Part shown: positions 41,161-49,646 of the stretch, one piece after another
Position numbering within the stretch: position 1 is the stretch's first letter
Layout: each line of letters opens with the position of its first letter
Source of the DNA: Pseudomarimonas salicorniae
GTDB lineage: Bacteria > Pseudomonadota > Gammaproteobacteria > Xanthomonadales > Xanthomonadaceae
Direction of reading: 5' to 3'
Length of the DNA: 64,000 nt
Assembly: GCF_023156535.1 (NCBI RefSeq)
Contig: NZ_JALNMH010000007.1
Span: 62,001 to 126,000, forward strand
Notes under the pieces: model-generated
Database searches by the model: none
Told to the model about the DNA's origin: nothing
Seen by the model: only the letters and a program-made list of their open reading frames with translations
Position numbers and translations under genes: made by a program

Positions 41161-42108
41161 GTGCCTGCCCCAGCCGGTTCCGGCCGCCCGGTGAACCTCG
41201 CTCTCTTTACCCACCCCGCCTGCCTGCGCCACGACCCGGGCGCCGGCCACCCCGAGGCCCCCGCCCGCCTGGCCGCGGTGCTCGAGGCCCTTAACTTGGC
41301 GTTCCCCCAGCTGCCCTGGCAGGAGGCACCGGCAGCGAGTCGGGAGCAGATCGAGCGCGCGCACTCACCGGCGCTGTTCGAGGCGCTGCTTGGCCATCCG
41401 GTCCACGGTCGGCGGCAGATCGACGCCGATACCGCGATGAGCGAGTCCTCGGCCGAGGCCGCACTGCGCGCCGCCGGCGCGGTGGTCGCCGGCATCGACG
41501 CGGTCATGGCCGGGCGGGCCCGGCGCGCCTTCTGCGCCGTGCGCCCACCGGGCCACCACGCCACCCGCGGCGAGGCGATGGGCTTCTGCTTGTTCAACTC
41601 GGTGGCGGTCGGCGCCCGCCACGCGCTGCAGCACCACGGGCTGCAGCGGGTCGCCGTAGTCGACTTCGACGTCCACCACGGCAATGGCACTCAGGACATC
41701 CTCTGGGACACGCCCGGCAGCCTCTACATCTCCAGCCACCAGGCGCCGCTCTACCCCGGCACCGGGGCACGCTCGGAGACCGGCGGCGCCGGCCGCTGCC
41801 TCAATCTGCCCCTGTCGGCAGGCTGTCCGAGCGCCGAGTTCCGCGACGCCTGGCGCCGCGAAGTTCTACCGCAGCTGGACGCCTTCCGCCCCCAGCTGAT
41901 CCTCGTATCGGCCGGCTTCGACGCCCACCGTCTCGACCCGCTGGCCTCGGTCGACCTGGATACCGGTGACTACGCCTGGCTGACCCTCGAGCTGGTCGAC
42001 ATCGCCGAGCGTCACGCTCACGGCAGGCTGGTCTCGGCGCTCGAGGGCGGCTACAGCCTCACCGCGCTGCGCGAGTGCAGCGTGGCCCATGTCGGAGCAC
42101 TGCAGTGA
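41161..42108 (+). CDS. Histone-deacetylase-like amidohydrolase (class II type)
   Basis: About 315 residues from the GTG at 41161 (AGGA 6 bases upstream); a GTG at 41191 (VNLALFTHPACL) is an alternative giving 305. Zinc deacetylase motifs are all present: H-D-P-G-A-G-H-P-E near the N-terminus, VRPPGHHA with the catalytic His pair, VVDFDVHHGNGTQD with the zinc ligands, and SAGFDAHRLDPLA with the third ligand. Bacterial members deacetylate acetylpolyamines, acetoin-related or unknown small molecules. It is the first gene of an operon with amgK and murU, its TGA overlapping the amgK GTG by 4 bases, so deacetylation of an amino sugar or cell-wall fragment is a possible link (inference). Confidence 0.88.
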   Translation: MPAPAGSGRPVNLALFTHPACLRHDPGAGHPEAPARLAAVLEALNLAFPQLPWQEAPAASREQIERAHSPALFEALLGHPVHGRRQIDADTAMSESSAEAALRAAGAVVAGIDAVMAGRARRAFCAVRPPGHHATRGEAMGFCLFNSVAVGARHALQHHGLQRVAVVDFDVHHGNGTQDILWDTPGSLYISSHQAPLYPGTGARSETGGAGRCLNLPLSAGCPSAEFRDAWRREVLPQLDAFRPQLILVSAGFDAHRLDPLASVDLDTGDYAWLTLELVDIAERHAHGRLVSALEGGYSLTALRECSVAHVGALQ

Positions 42109-43118
42109 GCGGGGCCCGTGAAGCCCGGCGCCTGGCCTTCGCCCGCGAAGCGCTGGACGATCCGCGAATCGGCCTCGAGCCCGCCTCCAGCGACGCCAGC
42201 TTTCGCAGCTACTGGCGCACGCTCGGCGTCGAACCTTCGCGGATCGTGATGGACGCACCGCCGGACAAGGAAGACCTTGCCCCCTTCCTCGACGTCGCTG
42301 CGCGCCTCGAGGCCGCCGGCGTCGCCGCGCCCCAGGTCCTGGCCCGCGACATTGATGGCGGATTCCTGCTGCTCTCCGACCTTGGATCGCGCCTGCTCCT
42401 GCCCGAGCTGGACGCCGATCGGGTGGAGGACCACTACGCCCGGGCGATGGCCCTGCTGCTGCGCATGCAGAGGGACGTCGACGACAGCGGTCTTGCCCGC
42501 TATGACGAGGCGCGGCTGGTCACCGAGATGGAACTGATGCCGACCTGGTTCGTGCAGCGCCATCTCGGCATCACCCCCGGCTGCGAGGACTGGGACGTCA
42601 TCGAGTCGGCCTTCCGTGCCCTGCTCGACAGCGCCGCCGCCCAGCCGCAGTGCTTCGTCCACCGCGACTTCCACTCGCGCAACCTGATGCTGCAGGAAGA
42701 CGGCGCTCTCGCCGTGATCGACTTCCAGGACGCCGTGCGCGGCCCGGTCACCTACGACCTCGTCTCGCTGCTGCGCGATTGCTACGTCGAGTGGCCCGAC
42801 GCTCGGGTCGAAGGCTGGGTCGAGGACTACCGTCGGCGCCTCGCCGCCGGCGGGCTGCCGGTGCCCGATGCCGACCGCTTCCTGCGCGCATTCGACCTGA
42901 TGGGGCTGCAGCGGCACATCAAGGTCCTCGGGATCTTCTGCCGGCTCTGGTACCGCGACGGCAAGGCCGGCTATCTCGGCGACCTTCCGCGGGTCTGGGG
43001 CTATGTCCATCGCGTCGGCCTCCGCCATCCGGAGATACGCCCGCTGGTGGAACTGCTCGATCAGTGGATTGCCCAGCGCGACCTGCGCCGCCCGGCCGGG
43101 GAAGGCGTCGCCGCGTGA
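42105..43118 (+). CDS. amgK: N-acetylmuramate/N-acetylglucosamine kinase AmgK
   Basis: A 337-residue aminoglycoside-phosphotransferase-fold kinase. The catalytic loop is FVHRDFHSRNLML and the metal site is VIDFQDAVRGP. The N-terminal region contains SSDASFRSYWRT and a conserved M-D-A-P-P (IVMDAPPDKED), both typical of AmgK. In Pseudomonas, AmgK phosphorylates N-acetylmuramic acid at C1 for reuse in UDP-MurNAc synthesis, bypassing de novo MurA/MurB; this gives intrinsic fosfomycin tolerance. The identity is strengthened by the immediate murU partner: the amgK TGA and murU GTG overlap by 4 bases. The GTG start at 42105 overlaps the upstream gene in the same way. Confidence 0.93.
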   Translation: MSGAREARRLAFAREALDDPRIGLEPASSDASFRSYWRTLGVEPSRIVMDAPPDKEDLAPFLDVAARLEAAGVAAPQVLARDIDGGFLLLSDLGSRLLLPELDADRVEDHYARAMALLLRMQRDVDDSGLARYDEARLVTEMELMPTWFVQRHLGITPGCEDWDVIESAFRALLDSAAAQPQCFVHRDFHSRNLMLQEDGALAVIDFQDAVRGPVTYDLVSLLRDCYVEWPDARVEGWVEDYRRRLAAGGLPVPDADRFLRAFDLMGLQRHIKVLGIFCRLWYRDGKAGYLGDLPRVWGYVHRVGLRHPEIRPLVELLDQWIAQRDLRRPAGEGVAA

Positions 43119-43807
43119 AGGCCATGGTCTTCGCCGCAGGCCGTGGCGAGCGGCTGAGGCCGCTGACCGACCACACCCCCAAGCCGCTGATCCCGGTCCA
43201 CGGCCGCCCGATGATCGAGTGGCACCTGGAGCGCCTGGCCGCCTGCGGCGTGGACGAGGTGGTGATCAACACCTCCTGGCTCGGCGACCGATTCCCTCAG
43301 GCCCTCGGAGACGGCTCGCGCTGGGGGCTTGCCCTGCGCTACATCGATGAGGGGGCAGTGCCGCTGGAGACCGGCGGCGGCCTGCTCAACGCCCTGCCCC
43401 GCCTCGGCCGCGAGCCGTTCTGGCTGGTCAACGGCGACGTCTTCACCGATTACGATTTCTCCCGCCTGACGCGCCGTCCCGCTGGCCTTGCCCATCTGGT
43501 CATGGTGCCGACCGCGGTGCACACGCCGGGCGGTGACTTCGCCCTGGGCGAGGACGGCCTGCTTCACGCCGAGGGCGCGGCGAAGCTCACCTATGCCGGA
43601 ATCGGCTGCTACGACCCGGCCCTGCTGGATGACTGGCAGCAGGTGATCGGCGAACTCGCCCCGGCCGACCGCGATCCGCCGCGCTTCCGACTCGCCCCCC
43701 TGCTTCGCGCCGCCATGCAGCGCGGCCAGGTCAGCGGCGAGCTGCATGCCGGGCATTGGACGGACGTCGGCACCCCGGAGCGCCTGCGCCAGCTGGAAGC
43801 CCTTTGA
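43115..43807 (+). CDS. murU: N-acetylmuramate-1-phosphate uridylyltransferase MurU
   Basis: A 230-residue nucleotidyltransferase. The signature AAGRGERLRPLTDHTPKPLI is at the N-terminus, GDVFTDYDF carries the metal-binding aspartate, and AGHWTDVGTPERL closes the domain. It converts MurNAc-1-phosphate, the product of AmgK, to UDP-MurNAc with UTP. The GTG start (VKAMVFAAGRG) overlaps the amgK stop. The stop TGA at 43805-43807 directly abuts the left terminal repeat of composite repeat unit 3, so the element has inserted, or been retained, exactly at the gene end. Confidence 0.93.
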   Translation: MKAMVFAAGRGERLRPLTDHTPKPLIPVHGRPMIEWHLERLAACGVDEVVINTSWLGDRFPQALGDGSRWGLALRYIDEGAVPLETGGGLLNALPRLGREPFWLVNGDVFTDYDFSRLTRRPAGLAHLVMVPTAVHTPGGDFALGEDGLLHAEGAAKLTYAGIGCYDPALLDDWQQVIGELAPADRDPPRFRLAPLLRAAMQRGQVSGELHAGHWTDVGTPERLRQLEAL

Positions 43808-44200
43808 GGGCGCAGAGTGCGCATTCGCCCCGGTCCCATCGTAGGAGCCAGCTTGCTGGCGATCGTCCCTTCCGGGGCGCCTATCGCCAGCAAGCTGGCT
43901 CCTACGTGCAACGGCGCTGCCAAGTCCGGTTTGCGCCGCAAAGCAGGCCTTGCCGCGGTCAAATTGTGGGAGTGCCCTTGGGCGCGACCGCAGCGCTACG
44001 GATTCACCACAGACCGCGGCCAGAGCGGATCTCCGCGGTCGCGCCCAAGGGCACTCGCACAGTCGGGCTTTGCTGGCCGTCAGCGAGGCCCCATGGGGTG
44101 TGCCTTGGCGCACCGATACGGGCGTTCGGACGGTACGCCCGGTGCGGCCAGCCGCACCCTATGAATGTCTTCTTTATGAATGTCTGCTTTGCGCCCGAAA
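43804..44200. repeat. Composite intergenic repeat, unit 3 (inverted orientation C-B-A)
   Basis: This is the same architecture as units 2 and 5 but reversed on the plus strand. From left: a boundary E copy (43804-43826, GAGGGCGCAGAGTGCGCATT), module C (43841-43905), a linker holding GCCGCAAAGCAGGCCTTGCC, module B (43964-44067), module A (44091-44166, ending GCCGCACCCTATGAATG), and the other E copy (44178-44200, GTCTGCTTTGCGCCCGAA). Its B-to-C linker is nearly identical to that of unit 5 when reversed. It fills the space between the convergent ends of murU and parA. Confidence 0.85.
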
Positions 44201-44235
44201 CGAGCCCCCGTGCCCCAGGGCCGCTGTGCGAAGCT

Positions 44236-44985
44236 TCATCCCGCTCTGGCGTAGAAATCCGCCAGCAGGGCATCGCATAGCTCACGCCATTCCTGGGCCG
44301 CAGCGGCGCTGTTGCCGCCACGCCAGACCGGGCGGCGATCGGCCAGGGCGTCGGCCACGGCGATGCGGCGGTGCAGCCAGGGCTGGCGCAGGTTGACCAT
44401 GCCGGCCAGCCGGGCCGCGGTGCGCTGGTGCGACTTGGCCTGCTTCATCACCATGTTGAGGACGAAGTCGGCGGGCTTGAGCTGGGGATTGAGGTGCTCC
44501 TGTATCGCCGTCGCTTCGCCGAGCAGCGAGGCCACGCCGTCGACCGCATAGGCCTCGGGAATCAGCGGCACCACGACCCGCGTCGAGCTGGACAGCGCGG
44601 CAGTGAGGCGCAGGCCGAGCGCCGGGGCACAGTCGATCACCACTACGTCGTACTCGGCGCCGTAGTCGCGCAGGAAGCTGCGCGCCTGCAGCCCGGCCGA
44701 CAGGTTAAGGCGGTCGGTGTTGTTGAGCGCGGCGGCCGCAGGCAGGAGGTCGACGTTGTGGATGCCGGTGGCCATGGGTCGCGGCTGGCGATCGCCGCTG
44801 AACAGCAGCTCCGAGGCCGGCTGCCCGACCATCTCGCTGCGCGGCACCAGGGTCGAGCTGAGGTTGCCCTGCGCGTCGAGGTCGACCGCCAGGACACGCC
44901 CGCTCTCGGCCGCGCGGAATACCAGGTGCGCGGCGACCGCCGTCTTGCCGACGCCGCCCTTGTGGTTGGCCACCGTCACGATCAT
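44236..44985 (-). CDS. Orphan ParA-family ATPase
   Basis: A 249-residue MinD/ParA P-loop ATPase. The deviant Walker A is NHKGGVGKTAVAAHL at residues 7-21, Walker A' is VDLDAQGNLSS, and Walker B is VVVIDCAPALGL. It follows the short ParA-only form without an N-terminal helix-turn-helix. No parB or parS-like repeat is visible within the window, and the neighbours are an M23 peptidase and a repeat unit, so this is not the chromosomal partition locus. Orphan ParAs of this size often position large protein complexes on the nucleoid. It is divergent from the M23 gene. Confidence 0.88.
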   Translation of the reverse strand: MIVTVANHKGGVGKTAVAAHLVFRAAESGRVLAVDLDAQGNLSSTLVPRSEMVGQPASELLFSGDRQPRPMATGIHNVDLLPAAAALNNTDRLNLSAGLQARSFLRDYGAEYDVVVIDCAPALGLRLTAALSSSTRVVVPLIPEAYAVDGVASLLGEATAIQEHLNPQLKPADFVLNMVMKQAKSHQRTAARLAGMVNLRQPWLHRRIAVADALADRRPVWRGGNSAAAAQEWRELCDALLADFYARAG

Positions 44986-45196
44986 TTACTGCATTCCCGT
45001 GCCTGCGGATGCCGCTCAGTGTCGGCGCCTTCGCCCACAAAGAAAAGTCCGGTGCCCCGTGCTGCGTGCGATCTGCCTGACGCCGGCATGCAGGCCGCCC
45101 GCTCATCGGGGCCGGATGGCGCTGCAGCACTTGTCCCGATGCACGGCATGCGACTTGCTATCGAGACAGTACTCATTCCAACCACTGGAGATCCCC

Positions 45197-46081
45197 ATGC
45201 CTTCCCGTCTTGCCTTGTCCGCCCTGATCGCCTGCAGCTGCAGCGCAGCGCTGGCCGCCTCGCCCCGTATCGAAGTGGCGCAGGGCGGGGTCGCCCGATG
45301 GAGCGGCACCGATGCCCGGGCCTGCATGATGTACGGCAACCGCTACCCGGCTGTGGGCGGCGACTGCTACTTCCCGATCGACATCCAGGCCAAGCCAGCG
45401 AGCCACGAGGTCGCTGTGATCGATGAGGCGGGCGCGCTGCGAACCGCCTGGATCGAGGTGACCGAACGCGACTGTGCCGAGATGGAGATCGAGATCGAGG
45501 ACGAGCGCTTCGTCAGCCCGAAGGGTGAGGATCTCGAGCGCCACCAGCGCGAGCGCGCCGGGGTGCTGAAGGCGCTGGAGGTCGAGAGCGGCGAGGCGCG
45601 TTTCAGCCTGCCGCTCACCGCGCCGGCCGCGACGATGCCGCGTGGCGACGACGACTTCTGCGCAACGCGCTATTTCAACGATCGCGAGGCAGGCAGCGTG
45701 CACACGGGCCGCGACTACGAGATCACCCAGGGCAGCGAGGTCCGTGCCGTCGCTCCGGGGCGTGTGCTGATCGCCGAGGATCACTTCATGACCGGCAACT
45801 CCGTCTACGTCGATCATGGCGGCGGGCTGGTCTCGATGTTCTTCCACCTGGGTGAGCTGAGTGTCGACTCCGGCGACGAGGTCGAGGCAGGACAGAAGGT
45901 GGGCACGATCGGCTCGACGGGTCGTTCCACCGGACCGCATCTGCACATCGGTCTGCGCTGGATCGATCAGCGCATCGACCCCGCCCTGCTGCTGGCTGAT
46001 CCGGATTCGCTGCCGGACCTTGCTGAGGCTGGAGAGGACGCGGCCGCCAAGGCGGATGAAGACCCGGGCCGCGGGAGCTGA
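45197..46081 (+). CDS. Exported M23-family metallopeptidase (LytM-like)
   Basis: A 294-residue protein with a signal peptide (MPSRLALSALIACSCSAALA) and a clear GGAG before the ATG at 45197. The N-terminal part (about 25-130) is beta-rich without a recognised family and has a mixed-charge helix (EDLERHQRERAGVLKALEVE). The M23 domain occupies about 155-275, with zinc motif H-x-x-x-D in SVHTGRDYEI and H-x-H in GPHLHIGLRW. M23 enzymes cut peptidoglycan crosslinks; both zinc motifs are present here, so it is probably active rather than a degenerate activator. It may also recognise non-peptidoglycan substrates. It is convergent with gdhA. Confidence 0.87.
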   Translation: MPSRLALSALIACSCSAALAASPRIEVAQGGVARWSGTDARACMMYGNRYPAVGGDCYFPIDIQAKPASHEVAVIDEAGALRTAWIEVTERDCAEMEIEIEDERFVSPKGEDLERHQRERAGVLKALEVESGEARFSLPLTAPAATMPRGDDDFCATRYFNDREAGSVHTGRDYEITQGSEVRAVAPGRVLIAEDHFMTGNSVYVDHGGGLVSMFFHLGELSVDSGDEVEAGQKVGTIGSTGRSTGPHLHIGLRWIDQRIDPALLLADPDSLPDLAEAGEDAAAKADEDPGRGS

Positions 46082-46275
46082 ATTCCCGCCCGTGGATTCG
46101 CCCTTCCAAGCCGGGCGACCTCACCCAGGAGAACTGTCCGGCGGCGCTTGCGGTTGGCGCATTGCGGCCTGACGCGTCGAAGTTTCCGCGCAGTCGCTTC
46201 ACTCTCTTCGGGCATCGGGTTGCGCGAGCCGCGAGCCATCGGAGTGAGGCGCGAGCGGTGCGGGCGAAATCAGCG

Positions 46276-46310
46276 GTATGTCGGTGCGCGCAAGGCGCAC
46301 CCTATGGGCC
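46276..46310 (+). repeat. Truncated module A fragment
   Basis: TATGTCGGTGCGCGCAAGGC followed by GCACCCTATGGG matches the right half of module A. The left half is not present. A sequence resembling E (GGGCGAAATCAGC) lies just before it. The fragment sits between the convergent ends of the M23 gene and gdhA. Confidence 0.6.
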
Positions 46311-46349
46311 CGCGCCTCGCCGCTTCGGCGGCGAGGCGCAATACTTCGA

Positions 46350-47714
46350 TCAGACCACGCCCTGGGCGATCATGGCGTCGGCGACCTTGACGAAGCCGGC
46401 GACGTTGGCGCCCTTCACGTAGTCGACGTACTTGTCCTTGCCTCCGGTCTCGCCGCCGTACTTGACGCAGCGATCGTGGATGCCCTGCATGATGTCGCGC
46501 AGCAGGCGCTGAAGCTCGTCTTCCTTCCAGGTGATGCGCGCCGAGTTCTGGCTCATCTCGAGGCCGGATACGCCGACGCCACCGGCGTTGGCGGCCTTGC
46601 CCGGTGCGAACAGGATGCGCGCCTGCTGGAAGCGGTGCACCGCCTCGAGCTCGGTCGGCATGTTGGCGCCCTCGGAGACCGCGATGATGCCGTTGTCCAG
46701 CATCATCTTGGCGTCATCGGCGGTGATCTCGTTCTGCGTGGCGCAGGGCACCGCGAGGGTGCCGGGCACGCGCCAGGGGCGTGCCGCGTCGCCATGGAAC
46801 TCGGCACCGAACTTGCGCGCGTACTCCTCGATTCGCCCACGGCGCTTGTTCTTCAGCTCCTTGACGAAGGCCAGCTTCTCCTCGTCGATGCCGTTCTTGT
46901 CGTAGATGAATCCATCGGAGTCGCTCAGCGTCACCGGTTTGGCGCCGAGCTGGAGCAGCTTCTCCACCGCGTGCTGGGCCACATTGCCCGAGCCCGAGAC
47001 GATGGCGACATGGCCCTCGGGCGACTTGCCGACGTGCTTGAGCATGTCCTGCAGAAAGTAGACCGCGCCGTAGCCGGTGGCCTCGGTGCGGATCGGGCTG
47101 CCGCCGTACTCCATGCCCTTGCCGGTCAGCACCCCGACGTAACGATTGGTGATGCGCTTGAACTGGCCGAACATGTAGCCGATCTCGCGGCCACCGACGC
47201 CGATGTCGCCCGCAGGCACGTCGGTATCCTCGCCTACGTGACGGTACAGCTCGGTCATGAAGGCCTGGCAGAAACGCATGATCTCGGCGTCCGACTTGCC
47301 CTTCGGGTTGAAGTTGGAGCCACCCTTGCCGCCGCCCATCGGCAGGCCGGTCAGCGCGTTCTTGAAGGTCTGCTCGAAGGCGAGGAACTTGAGGATCCCC
47401 TGGTTCACCGAGGGGTGGAAGCGGATGCCGCCCTTGTAGGGGCCGATCGCGTTGTTGTTCTGCACACGGTAGCCGCGATTGACCCGGACATTGCCCTGGT
47501 CATCCTGCCAGCAGACCCGGAAGCTGACCACGCGATCCGGCTCGGCCATGCGCTCGAGGATCTGGTGCTCGTGGTACTTCGGATGGTCCTTGATGTAGTC
47601 AAGCACGCTGGCGGCGACTTCCTTGACCGCCTGGATGAACTCCGGCTGCCCGGGATTGCGCTTGTCCACGCCGTCTACGAACTCCTCCAGCGTCGGTACA
47701 TGGTCACGACTCAT
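46350..47714 (-). CDS. gdhA: NADP-type glutamate dehydrogenase
   Basis: A 454-residue hexameric-type glutamate dehydrogenase, matching the usual 445-455. Active-site segments are NRGYRVQNNNAIGPYKGGIR, LPMGGGKGGSNFNPKGKS with the catalytic lysine, DVPAGDIGVGGREIGYMFGQ, and the nucleotide-binding VSGSGNVAQHAVEKL. The enzyme aminates 2-oxoglutarate with NADPH for ammonium assimilation. The ATG at 47714 is chosen over the in-frame GTG at 47723 because GGGGAG sits 8 bases before the ATG but only 0-1 base before the GTG. The gene is single, with mlaF ending 138 bases upstream on the same strand. Confidence 0.95.
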   Translation of the reverse strand: MSRDHVPTLEEFVDGVDKRNPGQPEFIQAVKEVAASVLDYIKDHPKYHEHQILERMAEPDRVVSFRVCWQDDQGNVRVNRGYRVQNNNAIGPYKGGIRFHPSVNQGILKFLAFEQTFKNALTGLPMGGGKGGSNFNPKGKSDAEIMRFCQAFMTELYRHVGEDTDVPAGDIGVGGREIGYMFGQFKRITNRYVGVLTGKGMEYGGSPIRTEATGYGAVYFLQDMLKHVGKSPEGHVAIVSGSGNVAQHAVEKLLQLGAKPVTLSDSDGFIYDKNGIDEEKLAFVKELKNKRRGRIEEYARKFGAEFHGDAARPWRVPGTLAVPCATQNEITADDAKMMLDNGIIAVSEGANMPTELEAVHRFQQARILFAPGKAANAGGVGVSGLEMSQNSARITWKEDELQRLLRDIMQGIHDRCVKYGGETGGKDKYVDYVKGANVAGFVKVADAMIAQGVV

Positions 47715-47852
47715 GGCTTCCACTCCCCTCTGGTTGGCCGGCCCACCCCCGGGCCGAGGAACCTGCAGCCTACTCCGGTCTCGCAGCAGGCGGAACCGCG
47801 CGGCGCAGCAACCGGCCTACGGCGGAGGTCCCGGCATGGATGCGGCGGGCGT

Positions 47853-48701
47853 TCAGGCCTGCTCTTCGGTCAGCCGTCGCAGATAGTCGTCGACGTCCAC
47901 CTCGACCTCGCGCGGCCTACGGTTGAGCAGGTCCTGGATGCGCTGGTTGTCGCTGGCCTTGACCTCGTCCACGCTGCCAGTGAGCAGCACGTTGCCCTGG
48001 TCCAGCACGGTGATGCTGTCGGCGATCTTGAACGCCGACTCCAGCTCGTGGGTGACCACCACGATGCTCATGCGCATGGCGTCGCGCAGCTGCAGGATCA
48101 GCTCGTCGAGCTCGGCGGAGACCACGGGATCGAGACCGGCTGAGGGCTCATCGAAGAACAGCAGCTTGGGGTCCATGACGATCGCCCGCGCCAGCGCCGC
48201 GCGTTTGACCATGCCGCCCGACAGCTGGCTCGGCATCAGGTCCTGGAAGCCACCGAGGTTCACCACCTCGAGTTTCAGCCGGCTCATGATGCGGATGGTG
48301 TTCTCGTCCAGCTCGGTGTGTTCGCGCAGCGGCAGGGCCACGTTGTCACCGACCGTCATCGAGGTGAACAGGGCGCCGCCCTGGAAACTCACGCCCAGCT
48401 GGCGGCGCAGCGCCAGCACCTCGCGCGTCGGCGCCCGGGCAATGTCCACGCCGAGCAGTTTCACCGAGCCACGCACCGGCCGCTGCAGCCCCAGCAGGTG
48501 GCGTAGCAGGGTGCTCTTTCCGGAACCGGAGCCACCCATGATCACGCGGATCTCGCCGGGCATGACCTGGAAATCGATCCCGTGCAGGATCCGCCGCCTG
48601 CCGTAGTAGGCCTCGAGGCCGTGGACGTCGATGATCGGCTCGGCGCCGGCTCCTGCCGGCGCCGAGCCGTGATTCTTGATCTGTGATTCGTGATTCGTCA
48701 T
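47853..48701 (-). CDS. mlaF: MlaF-like ABC transporter ATP-binding protein
   Basis: A 282-residue ABC ATPase. Walker A is GGSGSGKSTLLRHLLG, the Q-loop lies in VSFQGGALFTSMTVGDNVAL, the signature is LSGGMVKRAALARAI, and Walker B is LLFFDEPSAGLDPV, all in the MlaF/YrbF form. With MlaE it forms an inner-membrane complex moving phospholipids between membranes; MlaD and MlaC genes are not in this window. The ATG at 48701 is preferred to an in-frame GTG at 48725. The first 13 codons (MTNHESQIKNHGS) are encoded by a heptamer repeat array, so the N-terminus is probably of recent origin. Confidence 0.88.
   Translation of the reverse strand: MTNHESQIKNHGSAPAGAGAEPIIDVHGLEAYYGRRRILHGIDFQVMPGEIRVIMGGSGSGKSTLLRHLLGLQRPVRGSVKLLGVDIARAPTREVLALRRQLGVSFQGGALFTSMTVGDNVALPLREHTELDENTIRIMSRLKLEVVNLGGFQDLMPSQLSGGMVKRAALARAIVMDPKLLFFDEPSAGLDPVVSAELDELILQLRDAMRMSIVVVTHELESAFKIADSITVLDQGNVLLTGSVDEVKASDNQRIQDLLNRRPREVEVDVDDYLRRLTEEQA
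48669..48696 (+). repeat. Heptamer array (GTGATTC)4 inside the mlaF 5' end
   Basis: Four 7-base units on the plus strand: GTGATTC, TTGATCT, GTGATTC, GTGATTC, preceded by GAGCC. It encodes part of the MlaF N-terminus when read on the minus strand. An inverted copy lies at 48792-48819 by the mlaE stop. The two arrays can pair in the mlaE-mlaF transcript. Confidence 0.8.
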
Positions 48702-48791
48702 GTGCTGCAACGTGGATCCTGGCACGGGCGCGGCTCCCGGACCGGCACGGACTGGAGCGACAGGAGCAAAGTGAAACTTGGGCGCGGGCTC

Positions 48792-48819
48792 GAATCACCC
48801 ATCACGAATCACCAATCAC
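48792..48819 (-). repeat. Inverted heptamer array just after the mlaE stop
   Basis: On the minus strand this reads GAGCC followed by GTGATTG, GTGATTC, GTGATGG, GTGATTC, starting 5 bases after the mlaE TAG. With the array at 48669-48696, at least 11 perfect base pairs (GAGCCGTGATT with AATCACGGCTC) can form, extendable with mismatches, around a loop of about 90 bases. The loop contains the intercistronic region and the mlaF start codon next to the stem. Confidence 0.75.
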
Positions 48820-48824
48820 GGCTC

Positions 48825-49646
48825 CTACCGATTCAAGAAAAACGAGAACAGCATGTCCGCCACCACGATGGCGGTGATCGACATCACCACGGCACGGGTG
48901 GTGGCGCGGCCAACGCCCTCGGCGCCGCCGCTGACCGAGAAGCCGGTGCTGACGCCGACCAGGGTGATCAGCACGGCGAACACCACCGATTTCGACAGTC
49001 CTTCCCACAGGTCGCGCGGCTCTAGGTGCTGCAGGGTGGTGAGAACGTAGGTGGTCACGCTCATGTCGAGCGGGCCGGAGGAGTACAGCCCGGCACCGAG
49101 GATGGCGACGAAGTCGGCAATCACGGTCAGCGTCGGCATCATCACCAGCATGGCGATCAGCGCCGGAGCGACGAGGTAGCGGACCGGCTCGATGCCGATC
49201 ACCTTCAGCGCGTCGACCTCCTGCGAGACCACCATCGAGCCCAGCCGGGCAGCGAAGGACGAGCCCGACCTGCCGGCGACCACGATGCCGGTGATCAGCG
49301 CACCGAACTCGCGGGTGATCGACTTGGCAGCGGCCAGCACCACCTGCGACTCGGCGCCGAACTCGCCCAACGCGGCAATGAACTGGATGCCCAGCATCAC
49401 ACCGATGGTGAAGGACAGCAGCGAAACGATGGGAATGGCGTCGATGCCGACCTGGCGCATCTGCTCGAATATCATCCGCAGCCGCACCGGCTGACCCTGG
49501 CGCCAGCCGAGCAGCAGGAACCAGCAGCTCTCGAACAGCAGCATCCCGGCGTAGCCGAACTCGGCCACGGTCGCGACGGTGCGCCGCCCCAGCCGCTCCA
49601 GCGGCCGTAGCAGCACGTCGGCGGGTTCAGTCCTCGATTCGCTCAC
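48825..49646 (-). CDS. mlaE: MlaE-family ABC transporter permease
   Basis: A 273-residue inner-membrane permease with five to six hydrophobic segments. The family-typical blocks are FTIGVMLGIQFIAALGEFGA, AGRSGSSFAARLGSMVVSQE, VDALKVIGIEPVRYLVAPA and STGFSVSGGAEGVGRATTRA. It forms the membrane part of a phospholipid transporter with MlaF. The start is the GTG at 49646 (VSESRTEP), which overlaps the end of the STAS gene by 20 bases, so production is tied to the STAS protein. The gene order STAS-MlaE-MlaF differs from the E. coli order mlaFEDCB. Confidence 0.9.
   Translation of the reverse strand: MSESRTEPADVLLRPLERLGRRTVATVAEFGYAGMLLFESCWFLLLGWRQGQPVRLRMIFEQMRQVGIDAIPIVSLLSFTIGVMLGIQFIAALGEFGAESQVVLAAAKSITREFGALITGIVVAGRSGSSFAARLGSMVVSQEVDALKVIGIEPVRYLVAPALIAMLVMMPTLTVIADFVAILGAGLYSSGPLDMSVTTYVLTTLQHLEPRDLWEGLSKSVVFAVLITLVGVSTGFSVSGGAEGVGRATTRAVVMSITAIVVADMLFSFFLNR

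Noticed and set aside
44236-44985. ParA as a sign of the replication origin or partition locus.
   Set aside because: No parB, parS-like sequence, dnaA, gidA/gidB or DnaA-box cluster is nearby.
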